NCBI GenBank assembly: GCA_005656395.1
Contig: SRSI01000028.1
Span: forward strand, 1,922,001-1,986,000
DNA: 64,000 bases
Origin: Strongyloides papillosus
Taxonomy: Eukaryota > Nematoda > Chromadorea > Rhabditida > Strongyloididae
Direction of reading: 5' to 3'
The translations under genes were made by a program, and so were the position numbers. Below the pieces are notes generated by a model. It saw only the letters and a program-made list of their open reading frames with translations. It searched no databases and had not been told where the DNA came from. Shown here piece after piece: positions 47,928-60,100 of the stretch (position 1 is the stretch's first letter; every line of letters starts with the position of its first letter).

Positions 47928-49545
47928 ATGTTTGCTTTACAGAAATCAAATCACTCTCCTTCAACAACATCTTTTCATCCATCTTCAACAAATATGACAA
48001 CAAAGAATCACCTTGATGTTGATCAACTTTTAGAAGACTATGCATGGCAATTTTTTAGAGATATGCAAAGTATTAAAAAAACAAAACAAGATCAGTATAG
48101 GGATTTAGAGAAAGGTGATGTTGAATTTATAATTGTAAGTATACCCTATTATATTCTTTTTTTCTTTATTCGTCAATTATAGAATAAAAAAAAATTAATA
48201 GTTATTCATGAAGAACCAATATATTCAGGGATTAATTTAGATAGCACTAAACCGTATACACTTTTTACGTCAACCTTTACAAATTCAACGGATCGTGCAC
48301 AAAGTTATTCATTTAAAACTGAAAGATCTACGGAGAGTGTTGTTGTCATTGGAAGAGAACAAGGATATTCATTGGGCGCTGAAGCTGAATTGACATTAAA
48401 AACTCCATGTGAGATTGCTGAATTCAAAGCTGGTTTTAAACATGAAATACATTTCAATGACATTACTGAAAATTCAAAAGCAGAAATGTTAACATGGGCT
48501 GTTGATAGTAATATTACTGTACCACCATATTATGCAACAGAAGCAAGTGTTAAAATTGATGAAATGAGTTACTCAGGTAAATATACAGTCAGAACAATTC
48601 TTTCTGGTATGGTTAATGTATCTATAAGAAGGTTCGTTATTAAAAGAAATATTTTGTTTAAAATAATCTTTGTTTTTGTTATAGAAGACGTGATGGTGCG
48701 TTAATATTACCAGTTAATATAAGGATTGTTGAATTATTTAAAGAAAATATCAACAATCCAAATGTTAAGAGTGTTGCATCAATTATTGATAACCATAGTG
48801 TTCAATTGACATCAAAAGGGCATTGCCATTTCCAGGTGAGTTAAATTTCCCATAAAATAACTTTTAAAATTACCGATATTGTAATTTGTTGAAAACATAT
48901 GCTAAATATATTTTAAACACAGTTTGACTTTTATGAGAAATTAAATAATTGTAATATATATAAAGTAAGATGTCTTATTTGTGTAAAAATATGTGAACAA
49001 TGGATTCTTTGTTAAGAAGTCATTTTATATAAAAGTAAATTTAAAGCATAAGTCCGTTTTCTTTTTATAAAAACCTGTCTATTAAAAAATTTTATATAAA
49101 TTATAGATTAATTCCTCATTCAAAAATATATATACTCTGAGTCATTTATTTATTTGAAAAAGTTGATAAATGAAAATTATACAACTTATCAACAATCTCT
49201 CAAAATAAATTAAATGTTTACAATATAAAAAAATCAACTTTCTTAAGGGTAAACGGTAATCATTCAGGGTCATCAATATAATAAACGTTATATTATTTTT
49301 GATATTTATCATAAGTACCTATATAAAAACTTTTAACAACTTCTTTTTAACAGTTTATATCTTTTTAAAATTGACATGAAAAATATGATACTTATATGTA
49401 TATGTATAAAAATAACACTTTTAAGGGAATAAATGTGGATTAAAAATTTATTTTTAACGAAAGATAATTTTAATTATTTTAATTTTAGTTTGCTGTTAAA
49501 CAGGCAATAGAATTGAAAGACAAAGCATTAAATGGAAAATATTAA
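47928..49545 (+). CDS. Aerolysin/ETX-MTX2-like beta-rich protein
   Basis: Four exons, 47928-48134, 48183-48631, 48685-48835 and 49489-49545, join in phase to 287 residues. After a charged helical N-terminus, the core alternates Ser/Thr-rich strands: FTSTFTNSTDRAQSYSFKTE, then a Gly/Ala/Glu stretch (GYSLGAEAELTLKTP), then ITVPPYYATEASVKI and YTVRTILSGMVNVSI. This order (N.T....Y.F/T, amphipathic Ser/Thr segment, VPP, then YxG...SGxVxV) resembles the pore-forming module of aerolysin-fold proteins, a family with both toxins and housekeeping animal members. I see no signal peptide, so the product is probably cytosolic and a toxin role should not be assumed. An alternative start is the ATG at 47994, if an acceptor at 47936-47942 is used. 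Family assignment is by pattern only. Confidence 0.72.
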
Positions 49546-51142
49546 TTTTGAAAGGAAAAGACTCTACTACTAAGTGGTACATAAATGTTATTATCAATGT
49601 CAGGAAACAACAACAACTCTTTTTTTATCACTTCAACTCCTTTCAAATAATGGTTTTTGCAAACTTTTTAAATAATGTTTTTTTAAACTATATATTTATA
49701 ACATTTTTAAGCTTGTTTATTATTGATAAATTTCATAAAACATCTATATAAATAAATTTTATAAAAAAAAATAAAATTTATACATTTGTTGTACATTCTT
49801 TCCTTAATCACTCATATACAGACCTATAAAACAATTTTTTTTCCATTTGGAAACTAGATGAAAATTTGTCATTACACATTTAAATAACTCTTGTTTGGAA
49901 TATAAGTTTCATATTATTGTTTTCGTATCAAGATACTAAAATAAATGTTAACATTTATCAATCGTTTAAACAATTTCATGCACCTCGTAATATGTATATT
50001 TTTACATATTTTAATAAATAATGCCAATACATTTATCCTCTAGTATTCTATTTAATAGTTTAAAGGTATTATGTATATTTTTATGTGGAGGATAAAGTCT
50101 TGATTTTTGTAATGTCTTTAAATTATAATAACAAAATTATATTAATATCATAAGACTAGCTTGTTTGTGTCTGATATATTACATGACTTTTAATATGTTA
50201 AAGCCTCAAACAAGCATATAGCTATTGAAAATTCTATAATGTTAAAAAATAATGATACTTTTAAAATATTAATATATTATGAATTTCCCATTCAATAAAT
50301 TTCCTTCATTTATAACTAATTTTTACTTACTTCATAGGTATATTTCAAAATTGATTTTCACGAACAAAATAATACATTTTCATTATGTTTAATAATGTAT
50401 GTGTAAAAGAGAATATTTTAAATCATATTGAACTTTTAGAGTATGATTCGAGGGCACCAATTTTTGTGTACTTTTCTATCCAATAAAATAACTAGAAAAC
50501 TACCCATGTAGACATCTATTTTGAAATGTTATGTTTTTTTATTTTTTTCCTACCCTTCTTCTTATTCAAATTATTTTTATCTTGAGGTAGTACTTTAACA
50601 AAATCTACTTTTTCTTATTATTTTTTGTATAAATTCTTTCGTGTTTTTACTAGTTTAAAGATATATATATTTTCATTTGTGTATAAAGACATATTGTGAG
50701 AATAATAGTACCAAAAAACTAAATTTAGTACATAAGGATTTAGTGATCAATTATTTAGTAAAATTATTCATATCCAAATTATATTCTTATCAATATAATC
50801 CAATATACATTTTAAAACATATTTCAACATATTTTTTATGGATGTTGAAAAATTACACGTGTTTATATCTTTCAAACATATGTTTATCATAGATAACGTT
50901 TCTGTTGAAATATTGCTACATTTCATTAAATGTATCATTTAATATATTTTTTTATTATACTAAAAATTATCATATATTTATTTTATTTTTTTTAAATAAC
51001 AATTTTTTAATAAGATATATTAGTTTAGATAACTTTTTATTTGTATATTGTTTACCATTTCATTAGCTTTCTACTAATAAAATTTTGACACTATTTTTTA
51101 CAGATTACAAATTGTATTATTTTTCAAAAATTATTCAGTAGA
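49546..51142. other. Intergenic, nothing recognised
   Basis: AT-rich spacer between two plus-strand genes. Open frames at 49548-49751 and 50677-50892 are biased to Asn, Ile, Phe and Lys and were rejected. It contains the promoter of the let-70 gene by position only. Confidence 0.5.
51131..51142 (+). promoter_or_regulatory. Acceptor-like site before let-70 ATG (probable trans-splice site)
   Basis: TTATTCAG ends at 51138, four bases before the ATG. A second acceptor-like TTTTTTACAG lies about 40 bases upstream. Confidence 0.5.
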
Positions 51143-51626
<484 letters not shown>

Positions 51627-52213
51627 AGAGGATAATAAAAAATTATAAAATATTGTATGGAGATATAAAAATATTACTATTTATGTAATAAAAATAAGAA
51701 ATTACTTTGAAATAAAGAATTTTAAAGATAATTCTTTTAATGTGTAACTTTTTTATTAAAAGTTTATTATTTACTTTATATTTTAATATATTTAGTATAC
51801 AACAATATTCACGTTTCTACATCTTATCACTCTTACTAATAAAAGATGTTAACACTTAAAATATTAAAGAATGGTCCACATAAAATAATGATTAAAATAT
51901 ATATGTGTTTGTCTTCATAAATTTTATATTTAGGGAAGTTGTATAATTTATACCCATACATACTTTATAATAATGTTACAAGTACTATTTGCTTAACTGA
52001 AAAAGGTTGGGTTCTAGTACGATAAAATCGCATGAATAGCTGTTATGATAAGAAGATGATGATTAAGCAGCAATAGAGTAGGTTTAGTGTAAAATACTTG
52101 TACGATTTTTATTTATACATATTAATATTTCTATGACCAAAAAAATAATATTTTTAGTATAATTATTACTATTAATACTATAATTTTAGGTTACACTTTC
52201 ATAAATTATCAGA
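51627..52213. other. Intergenic spacer
   Basis: 587 bases between let-70 and the next plus-strand gene. The 3' part contains two acceptor-like sites, TTTTAG ending at 52189 and TTATCAG ending at 52212, the latter one base before the ATG. Confidence 0.5.
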
Positions 52214-54089
52214 ATGAACCGTGATATAGATGTTTTAAGGAGTCATCAATATGAACACGATGAAGAATATTTTCCTCACCGTGAACGATCACAATCATTA
52301 GCAGAAAGACTAAATGGAATTATGGGACCAACGCTTCGAACAGATGAAGAAATTGAAGAATATGATGAAGATGGAAAACATGTTATTAGAAAAGTAGAAA
52401 CTGTTGAAAAACTTGTTTATTTACCTGCCGCAAATAATACAATATCTCGTGAAAATATTAATTATTCCTCTACTCATGAAAGGAAAATTGCATCTCATGG
52501 AGAGGAAGAGTATGGAAGACATATTAGAAGGTATAATGATTCATATCGTCGTAGACATGGAAGTTTTAGTGGGAATTATGATCAATCAAAAATTGATCAT
52601 TATGGTGGTGTATATCATAATCAAGCATATTCAGATAATGAATACATAAGTGATACCTATAAAAAAACTGATAAATATTCATCGAAATATAGTAAAAAAA
52701 ATACCATCGATAAAAAGTACCAATCTAGATTTCATATTGAAGATGATGGTGAGTCAACAGATTATGGATTTAAAGAAAATCAAATATATGCTAGGTATGT
52801 CCATTTTTATTTATTTTAAATATTATTTTTAAAGAAAATTACCAAGTTATGAAGAGCACATGAGTAGTAAAAAGAAAATAAATATTCATGATGAAGAAAC
52901 TAATAAAAGTTATAAAAAAACAAGAAGAGAAGAATTAAGGGATAAATGTTATGCACTTTGTTCATCATGTTGGTGTATCATCATATGGATAATTTGCCTA
53001 CTTCTTCTCCTCTTATTAATTTTTTTACTACTTTGGTTTTTGGTAATTAATAAATCTTCATCATCATCATCATCCTCTACTTCACCAACAACTCCTACAG
53101 GTGTACCGATAATTAATGTTACAACAAATGATATTCCAATCTCCAGTGGACAGGGTGTTGATTATTATGGTGTTCAAAAAGATATGTTACAAAGTGGATA
53201 TATTTATATGTTTGATACTATATTAGCTTCTGTTACTATACTAAATTCTAATACTCTCCAAATTGTTTCCACAATTACGACTACTTTTGCAACAATTTCT
53301 ACAAATCAATGTCAAGAATGTAGAATATATTATTTAACGAAAGAATGTATAACACAAGGACATTGTACAGATTCAGATTCTATATATTGTTGTGATAAAT
53401 GTACTAGCGGTGAAGGTTCATTTTCCTTAAAATATATAAAATATTGTAATATACAAAATACTCAAACAAGAGATTGGGATTATAGGAATATTCAATTTAG
53501 TGGTTCATCAGATTCATATTTGGTTAGTTTGGTTTCAATAAATCCGGCTTACACACAAGATTTAAATATATCAAAATCCTCTGCAAACATGGAATATCAT
53601 ACATTTAATGGAAATTTTGGTGTTGTAAGAGACTCAAGTAAAAATTCTTCACATACTTACAAAACATCAAGTGGTCTAATTTTTGATACCATAACAGTGG
53701 CTCCATCAAAAATTGGAAGCCAAGATTTTGTATGGTTAGCATCAATTAATTCATCCTCGTTAGTACTTTATTACTTTGATATTTCTTTACTTTATACCCC
53801 AGTCTCAGAAGTTTCAAAAAATATGATTATTCAATTAACTAATTTACCTCCATTAAACAGTAATATTCTTCAATTAACATACATTGATATGACTAATAAT
53901 AAGTTTTTAATTAGAAGATATCAAAATAATGAAATAGTTTTAACGATGAACCAAGATTTCTACCAGATGTCTACCCCTAATGGGTATTTTAGGCACTTAG
54001 ATTATTCATCAGATGTAAACGGTAACATTTATCAATTATCATCGAATAATAACAATTTATACAATGTTCGTATATTTATGATAAATTAA
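52214..54089 (+). CDS. Type II membrane protein with large cysteine-containing ectodomain
   Basis: Two exons, 52214-52794 and 52835-54089, join in phase to 611 residues. I do not recognise the family. The first 230 residues are cytosolic by charge: Tyr-, His-, Arg- and Asp/Glu-rich and probably disordered, with LPSYEEH near 196. A cysteine cluster CYALCSSCWC (about 232-241) abuts a single Leu/Ile-rich membrane helix (about 240-264). A run of serines follows, then Thr/Pro, then an ectodomain of about 330 residues. Its first part has ten cysteines in a short span (CQECR...CITQGHC...CCDKC...KYC), suggesting disulfides, and several Asn-X-Ser/Thr sites. The rest is beta-like. Polarity (no signal peptide, positive residues before the helix) gives N-in, C-out. 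Adhesion or receptor roles are possible but unproven. Confidence 0.82.
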
Positions 54090-55541
54090 CAGTTGTCATC
54101 TATATTTTTCTTTCATTTCACCATAAAGTTTATATGTTTGCTTTATAAAAAAAGACTGTCACGACAGCATTTATCAATAAAAGAAATTTGAATCATTAAG
54201 ATTAAACATGCACTTTTTAAACGAATAATTGCTACATTAAATCAAAATATAAAACCTTATTTAAAAGTAACATGACAGTTTTAACATATCTAAATATTAT
54301 TTTTATACATCAAAATACATACTACATCAATTTGAGTTAAATGTTTAACAATAATACATTTTTACTTTGAACATAAAGAAAATATTTGATTTTGATAAAT
54401 TTTTACATATAAAAGTTTAATTGGTGATAATTTTTACCAATTAAATTTTTAAATTTTTTTTATAAATATTTAAATGTTGTTTAATGTTAAAAGAAAAAAA
54501 TGAATGTATATTTCTTTGTTAAACTTTCATACATATATGGTCTTCTTGAAAATAAAATTCTTTAATCATATTTTTTATGTTAAAAGTATAATTCGTCACC
54601 AATATTGTTGTTTCAATAATAATTAATTTATTTTTGAATTAAATATTATTTGTAAAAATATAATATAGAAATATAAATTAATAATATTTCTATTATTTAT
54701 TCATCTTTCTTTTGATTAATATTTTGAAGTTTATTAAAATATAATAATTGTATATGAACAATTGATATATAAAAATTATTGTTATCTAATTTGATTTGAA
54801 GTTTTAGTTAAACAACTAATATAATTAAAATGCATATGTTTTTTTTAAATAACATGTTAAGTCAACAAAATTGTTAATGTTGTTGAGACCTTACAAAATA
54901 TTATTAAAAAATATCTATCTATTAACATGTTGTCAAAAATTGAAAAAAATATAAATTGTGGGAAAAATAATGCTTGGTAAGGCGTCCATATACTTTTCCT
55001 CTTCAATTATAATAGAAATTCTTCCTTATATATATCTATGTGTGATAAATTACAGTTTTCTCAGATTAATGTTTTAATAAATTGATAAGTATATGACTAT
55101 TAAAAAACATTTTGCGACATTTAATTGCATAAAAAAAGCCTTTTCTTAAAATTGTTTATAATGTAAATTTCTAAAGTCTATCTAACATTTATTTATACTT
55201 TAATTGAAAGCTACTTATATAATATTAATATTTTAATAAAGTTTTCATTAATATAAATTTTTATTTTACATTTTAATATATATTTATTACAAAGATAATA
55301 ATTTATATTTTAATTATTTAAATGTAAAGTATACTCTTTATTGATATACAACACTTTTATAAGTCTCATGTTTTTTCTCGTCAAACAAAATAGTTTTCAA
55401 TTAAATGTCTCGTTATATTTTTAATACTACTCTCTATTGACTTTGATTTGCTTTCATATAAGACTATTTATTTTTAATTGAATAATGCTAGTTAGTTTTC
55501 CAATTTTTTATTACTATTTTTTCATTGCATTATAGAATCAT
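54090..55541. other. Intergenic, nothing recognised
   Basis: AT-rich spacer with no convincing open frame on either strand. It holds the 3' flank of the type II membrane protein gene and the promoter of the coiled-coil gene. Confidence 0.5.
55525..55541 (+). promoter_or_regulatory. Acceptor-like site before coiled-coil gene ATG
   Basis: GCATTATAG ends at 55535, six bases before the ATG, consistent with spliced-leader addition. Confidence 0.45.
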
Positions 55542-56298
55542 ATGGATAGTATTTCGATAGAGAAAGGCAGAAAGAAAAACAAAAAGACTCTTTTGAGAGA
55601 AAGAAATAGACGTGCAAGTCTTATGCGCAAATGCATCAAAAACAGAATTATTCAAAATCATGAACCAAGAGGTAGATTATCAGATAGTGAATTAATAGAA
55701 TCAACAACTAGTAGTGTAAATGTAAAATATAGAAGAAATAAAAGATTAGGGATGATGAAGAAGGAAGAGGTTAGTGAAAGCGTTCCAAGAGAAATTACGA
55801 GAAGTAATAATTTTGAAAGAGAAGATTCAAGTGTAAGGCTTTTATTAAACAAAATAATTATACTAATTTCAGCAGGTAAATGAGATACATGAAAATCATT
55901 CTCTAGTAGCAGAACGATTAAATAGCGCTGGTCAAATATTAGATAATATATCTGTCACCCTTGAAAATATGCAATTTTTGTTTATGAAAAGTAATTACCG
56001 TAAAATAGGGAAGGAAGAAACTCCCAATAACGAGAAAAGAGTTCTTAGAAGTGAGAAAAGGAAAGTTCAAAATGACATTATAGGATTAAAAGAAGAAATT
56101 TTAAAAGTCAAGAAATTATTTGAGGATGCTAAAAATGAAAATGAAGTGATAAAGAGGAATGTTGAAAAATTGATGAGAAAAAATTCTTATTTACGTGCAT
56201 CTGAGAAATATAAAACGGAACTTTGCGAAGATTTACATGACAAAATTGCTGCTTTAGAATCTAATAAAACTGTTAAATATTATTGGTCACAAAGTTAA
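55542..56298 (+). CDS. Basic, coiled-coil protein of unknown function
   Basis: Two exons, 55542-55832 and 55873-56298, join in phase 0 to 238 residues. The N-terminal 45 residues are very basic (KGRKKNKKTLLRERNRRAS, then MRKCIKNRI), so nucleic-acid binding or nuclear import is plausible. A polar Ser/Glu linker follows. The C-terminal 140 residues form heptads typical of a coiled coil, from AERLNSAGQILDNISVTLEN through IIGLKEEILKVKKLFEDAKN to LHDKIAALESN, ending YYWSQS. The layout (basic region far from the coil) is not a classical bZIP. I do not recognise the family. Confidence 0.75.
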
Positions 56299-57420
56299 AA
56301 TATTGGGATGTCAGATAGAATATTTAATAGTTTACCAATAATTAATTCGAGTACTTAAAACAGAATATATAAATAGTTTCTATAATTTTTTTGTTCGGTA
56401 ATTAAGTTTCAGAAATATATTGTTTTATTTAATATTGATATTTTACTATTAAAAAATATTTCCATGATTATTTTGTGAAATTTATTGTTAGAACTATTGG
56501 TGATCCTTACTATAATAATATTTTTTTTAAACGTCTTTTTAATTCGATTTTTAAAAATTTCTATTTGTGCTTAAATGATTGTCTTTATTTTTAAATTGCT
56601 AAATATTTTTCTATAAAATTGCTGTTAATATGATTGTATAAATCTTTAATAAAAGAAAAACATTATATTATTTCTAATAATCGTTTTAAAGATATATGAA
56701 TTCTATCATGTTTTAAAATTCTTCTCTAACGAGTTGTGTGTTTAATTATTATTTTTTACTACTATTTATTTTTATTTAATGCAATTGTAAAGTTAATTAA
56801 AATTGCGCAGTGTTTTTAAACAAATAAAAATTTGAATTTTACATATAGCAAATTTTGTATATTTAATTAAATTAATGTGTTTTACAAGGAAAAATGTTTT
56901 AAAAAAATTGTTTACGATAATCTCGATAAGAACTTGAGAAAATAAGCTTTATTTACGTTCTTTAAAAATTCTCTTAACAATCAGTCATATCTCCAGAACG
57001 GATAATCACATACTTCTGAAATTACTTTCTTCTATTATACCATGAAATTTTACACTAGAATTTACCAATAGTTTCATAAGTGTAATGTTAAAAGTTTGAG
57101 AAATGTAATAACAATAAATCAGAATTTTGCTTATTTAATACTTATTGATAAAGGGTTTTATAGTTAATTTAATAGTTGTCGAAATATTATGAATTCGTGA
57201 GTAAAATTAAGTTTAATATATAAAACATAAGAGATTACTCTAGAATCATTATATTATTATGTATTTATAGTAGAAATATCAGTTAAAAAACAATTAAAAT
57301 AGTCCACTATTAATTTTTGTGTTGTACAATAAAAAATAAAAATTGCAAGCGAATGAAAACGATTTTAATCCACTCCCTATTACAAATACGAGTCTTTTGT
57401 TTAAAGAACGAATTTTCAAT
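56299..57420. other. Intergenic, nothing recognised
   Basis: AT-rich sequence downstream of the coiled-coil gene. From about 57.3 kb the composition starts to shift towards the palindromic block that follows. Confidence 0.45.
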
Positions 57421-58200
57421 AAACCTAACTACTTCGTAAGTAAAATGAACACGTATTAATTAGAATTTTGGAATTAATAGTCAATTTGTTTAAATATAGA
57501 GTTATTCTGGTATTCCTGACTTTTCAAAAACTCCCTTCAGCAGGCTTCAATTGTTGGAATCTTCATAGACGAAGAATATACCAATATTGAATAAATTTTT
57601 ATCAGTAAGGTGAGCTCCTGGCTCCCTAGAAAGGTAAGTAAGTAAGAACTGTCAACAGAACAGGATTCTACAAATTAATGTTGTCCGATTTGGTGTAAAA
57701 GCCGTATTTAACCCTATAGATTGAATAAAAAGTTGTCTATGTCTTCTTCAACTTTAATAGATAGAAAATGGTTACAAAAAGCTATTTTATAAATGAACAT
57801 TATTTTTGGTGGTTTAGAAACTACTTTATTTACATTTTTATGTTAAAAATACCTTAAATTACGATAATTAAAATATAATATATTTGCTACATTAAAATAA
57901 TTCGAAATTTTACCGATAAACTCCAAAAATCTGTTAAGAAATGATAATTTTCAATAAAAAGGTCTAACTAGCTTGAAAAGTGATTTCTAAATCACTTGAA
58001 ATCATGTTCATTTATGAAATAGTCTTCAGTTGGAACTTTTTACTTATTTATGTTGAAAACCCATGAATAGCATTTTATTTAGTCCATGGGCATAAATTTG
58101 GCTTCTTTACCTTTTAGAACGACGCCTTCATGCAGAATCCTGTCCTATTGTCAGTTCTTACTTCTTACCTACCAACCTATTCTACGTCGACTAACTACAA

Positions 58201-58268
58201 AATCTACAGAGACATTCAGTTCTGAAGACGGCTTCTACTTCGTTTGGATCAACGTCTACCTGTAGATT
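58201..58268. repeat. Nested hairpin with perfect 9-bp closing stem
   Basis: AATCTACAG (58201-58209) pairs with CTGTAGATT (58260-58268). Inside are TTCAG/CTGAA with a two-base loop and AGACG/CGTCT (58226-58230 with 58253-58257). It lies in the right arm of the large palindrome. Confidence 0.45.
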
Positions 58269-58383
58269 CTTGCACTTTTCGCAGGTCCTAATAAATTTTC
58301 TACTATTCAGGCTAGGATCTCAACACTGCTAGTGGAAACCTACACAGTTAATAGTATTTATACCACCTAAAGAGTTTTTATTC

Positions 58384-58443
58384 TTGAAACCTGGTTTGTA
58401 TCAGGTTTCGGAAGGATAAGGAATCCCGGGATATCCTTATGCT
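58384..58443. repeat. Cluster of short perfect inverted repeats
   Basis: GAAACCTG and CAGGTTTC (8-bp stem, 8-base loop) are followed directly by AAGGATA/TATCCTT enclosing the palindrome ATCCCGGGAT. Such G+C-rich structures are rare in this window. Confidence 0.45.
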
Positions 58444-59249
58444 AAAAGGAATTTGCTATTAAGCCCAAAATTCTACTTACCAGGTGTTTAATTTACCTAC
58501 TGGTAGATAGGTTTATTCAAGCTACTCATTGTAAATTCATTTTACTACACGTATAAGAAGTTGTAATAACAATAAAACGTATGGGATACAATCTTAGAGT
58601 AGTAGTTCACCACAGGTACAAAAATAAGATAATAATTAGTTTACCAAGATTTAGTAGAATTACATTTAACAATAGTAAAGGAAAAATTTGCTGGAAAATA
58701 TGAAATACAATAAATTTTGAGATTTAACATAAATAAACAATATAAATATAATAAATATATAAAGAAATTGTTGAAGATATAAGAAGGCTTAAAGCAATTA
58801 ATATTTATAATTAATACTTAGATTTTAATCTTCGAATTCACTTATTCACAATATTATGTTTCTGTAGACATACCGACATCCTTTATTTGACTTATATCTC
58901 CTTATAGTAATGGTGAATATTGGTTGTTTGAGATGCTTTTAGATTATTGCTTACATATTTAAATGCCATAATTTCACTTTCTAAACCAACACGACGTGAA
59001 ATTGTTCCAAGGCTTTTTTGCAATCAATCAAATGAACTTCAAATGTCGTACTCCAGTTGTCTTTGTTTTTTACATTAACTACAGTAACGTTTTATAAGTC
59101 AAAAATTTACATTTTGTACTGACTCTAACTAAAATCATTAATTTGCTTAGTATCTTTATTTTGTCTTATACAATAAAAAAATTTTATATTGGACTGTTCT
59201 TATTGTTTGCAACAAATTTTATATGAAAAGTAGTTAATTTTTTGAATTA

Positions 59250-60100
59250 TTCTAGTAGTTTCTTAAAGTTCTATCTATTGATTTCTTTTGAATCCAATTA
59301 TTTCAATAGATATGAAACCATTCCTCAATATTTATTAAAAATATTGTAAAATTTTGATTAATCTTTAATGCATTTCTCAAATTTTAACATTACATTTATG
59401 AAGATATTAATTGCTTTCGGTGTAAAACTTCATGATCTATTAAATAGAAAAGATTCTAAGTGATTTTGACAGTTATTAATTAGATATGGATAACTTTTTT
59501 TGTTATAAGTTAAAAAAAAACAGCAAAATCAAAGTATTATTTATTTTTTTATTCATGTGCAACAGTTTTTACCACATAAAAGTTAATATTGATAATTTCA
59601 GTGTGAAAATTTACGCTCTATTGATAAAACAAATTTCATAGAATTCTAACAACTTACTATTTTGATATTAATATTTTTTTAAAAAAAATTTTATATATGG
59701 TAAACATATTACTTCTTTTATTTGTTTGCTTTCTTAAGATATTAGCATTATACCTGTAAACGCATTGATAACTTTTAACATAAAACTCCATGTTCTTTCG
59801 AATGGAGGTAAATTTAGGCAATTGTAATCATTATTTCTTGAGATATAAGTTGTTTTTTTAAAATATCAATATGTGACTAGTTTTTAAATCATATCTAAAG
59901 AATTTTTTACTTCGCATAAAGAGCTATTTAAAAATTAATGTGTGAAACTTCATGTCTATTGATATAATTAATTTCATGGACTTTTAAATATTAAATTTTG
60001 TGATATAAATATTTTTTTTAAAAATTTGATATAAAGAAACAAAATATTTCTTTATAATTTTCCCAAGAATTTAACATTATTTTTCTAATAGAAAGAAAAA
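59250..60100. repeat. Degenerate tandem repeat, period about 160-180 bases
   Basis: A recognisable phrase (GTGTGAAA-like, then CATG/CGCT and CTATTGAT, later ATATTTTTTT) recurs at about 59420, 59601, 59777 and 59940, with a weaker copy near 59255. The copies at 59601 and 59940 are the most alike and match over about 100 bases with gaps. Weaker relatives may continue to either side. Confidence 0.45.

Larger units (their letters stand above)
57420..58570. repeat. Large imperfect palindrome (fold-back element)
   Basis: The two halves are inverted copies of each other around a spacer near 57.83-57.97 kb. Clear matches: 57782-57827 against 57977-58022 (38 of 46 bases); 57640-57669 against 58134-58163 (27 of 30, ending AGGATTCT); the phrase TAGAATTTTGG..TTAATAG near 57461 against its inverse near 58462-58482; and AGTAAAATGAA near 57439 against its inverse near 58535-58546. 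The right arm is longer and has extra sequence, including nested short hairpins. G+C is visibly above the flanks. It may be an old fold-back transposon or an inverted duplication that can make a long hairpin RNA. Confidence 0.6.

Noticed and set aside
55542..55700. Basic region of the coiled-coil protein as a bZIP domain
   Set aside because: The basic stretch and heptads are separated by a long linker, and the bZIP asparagine/arginine pattern is missing.
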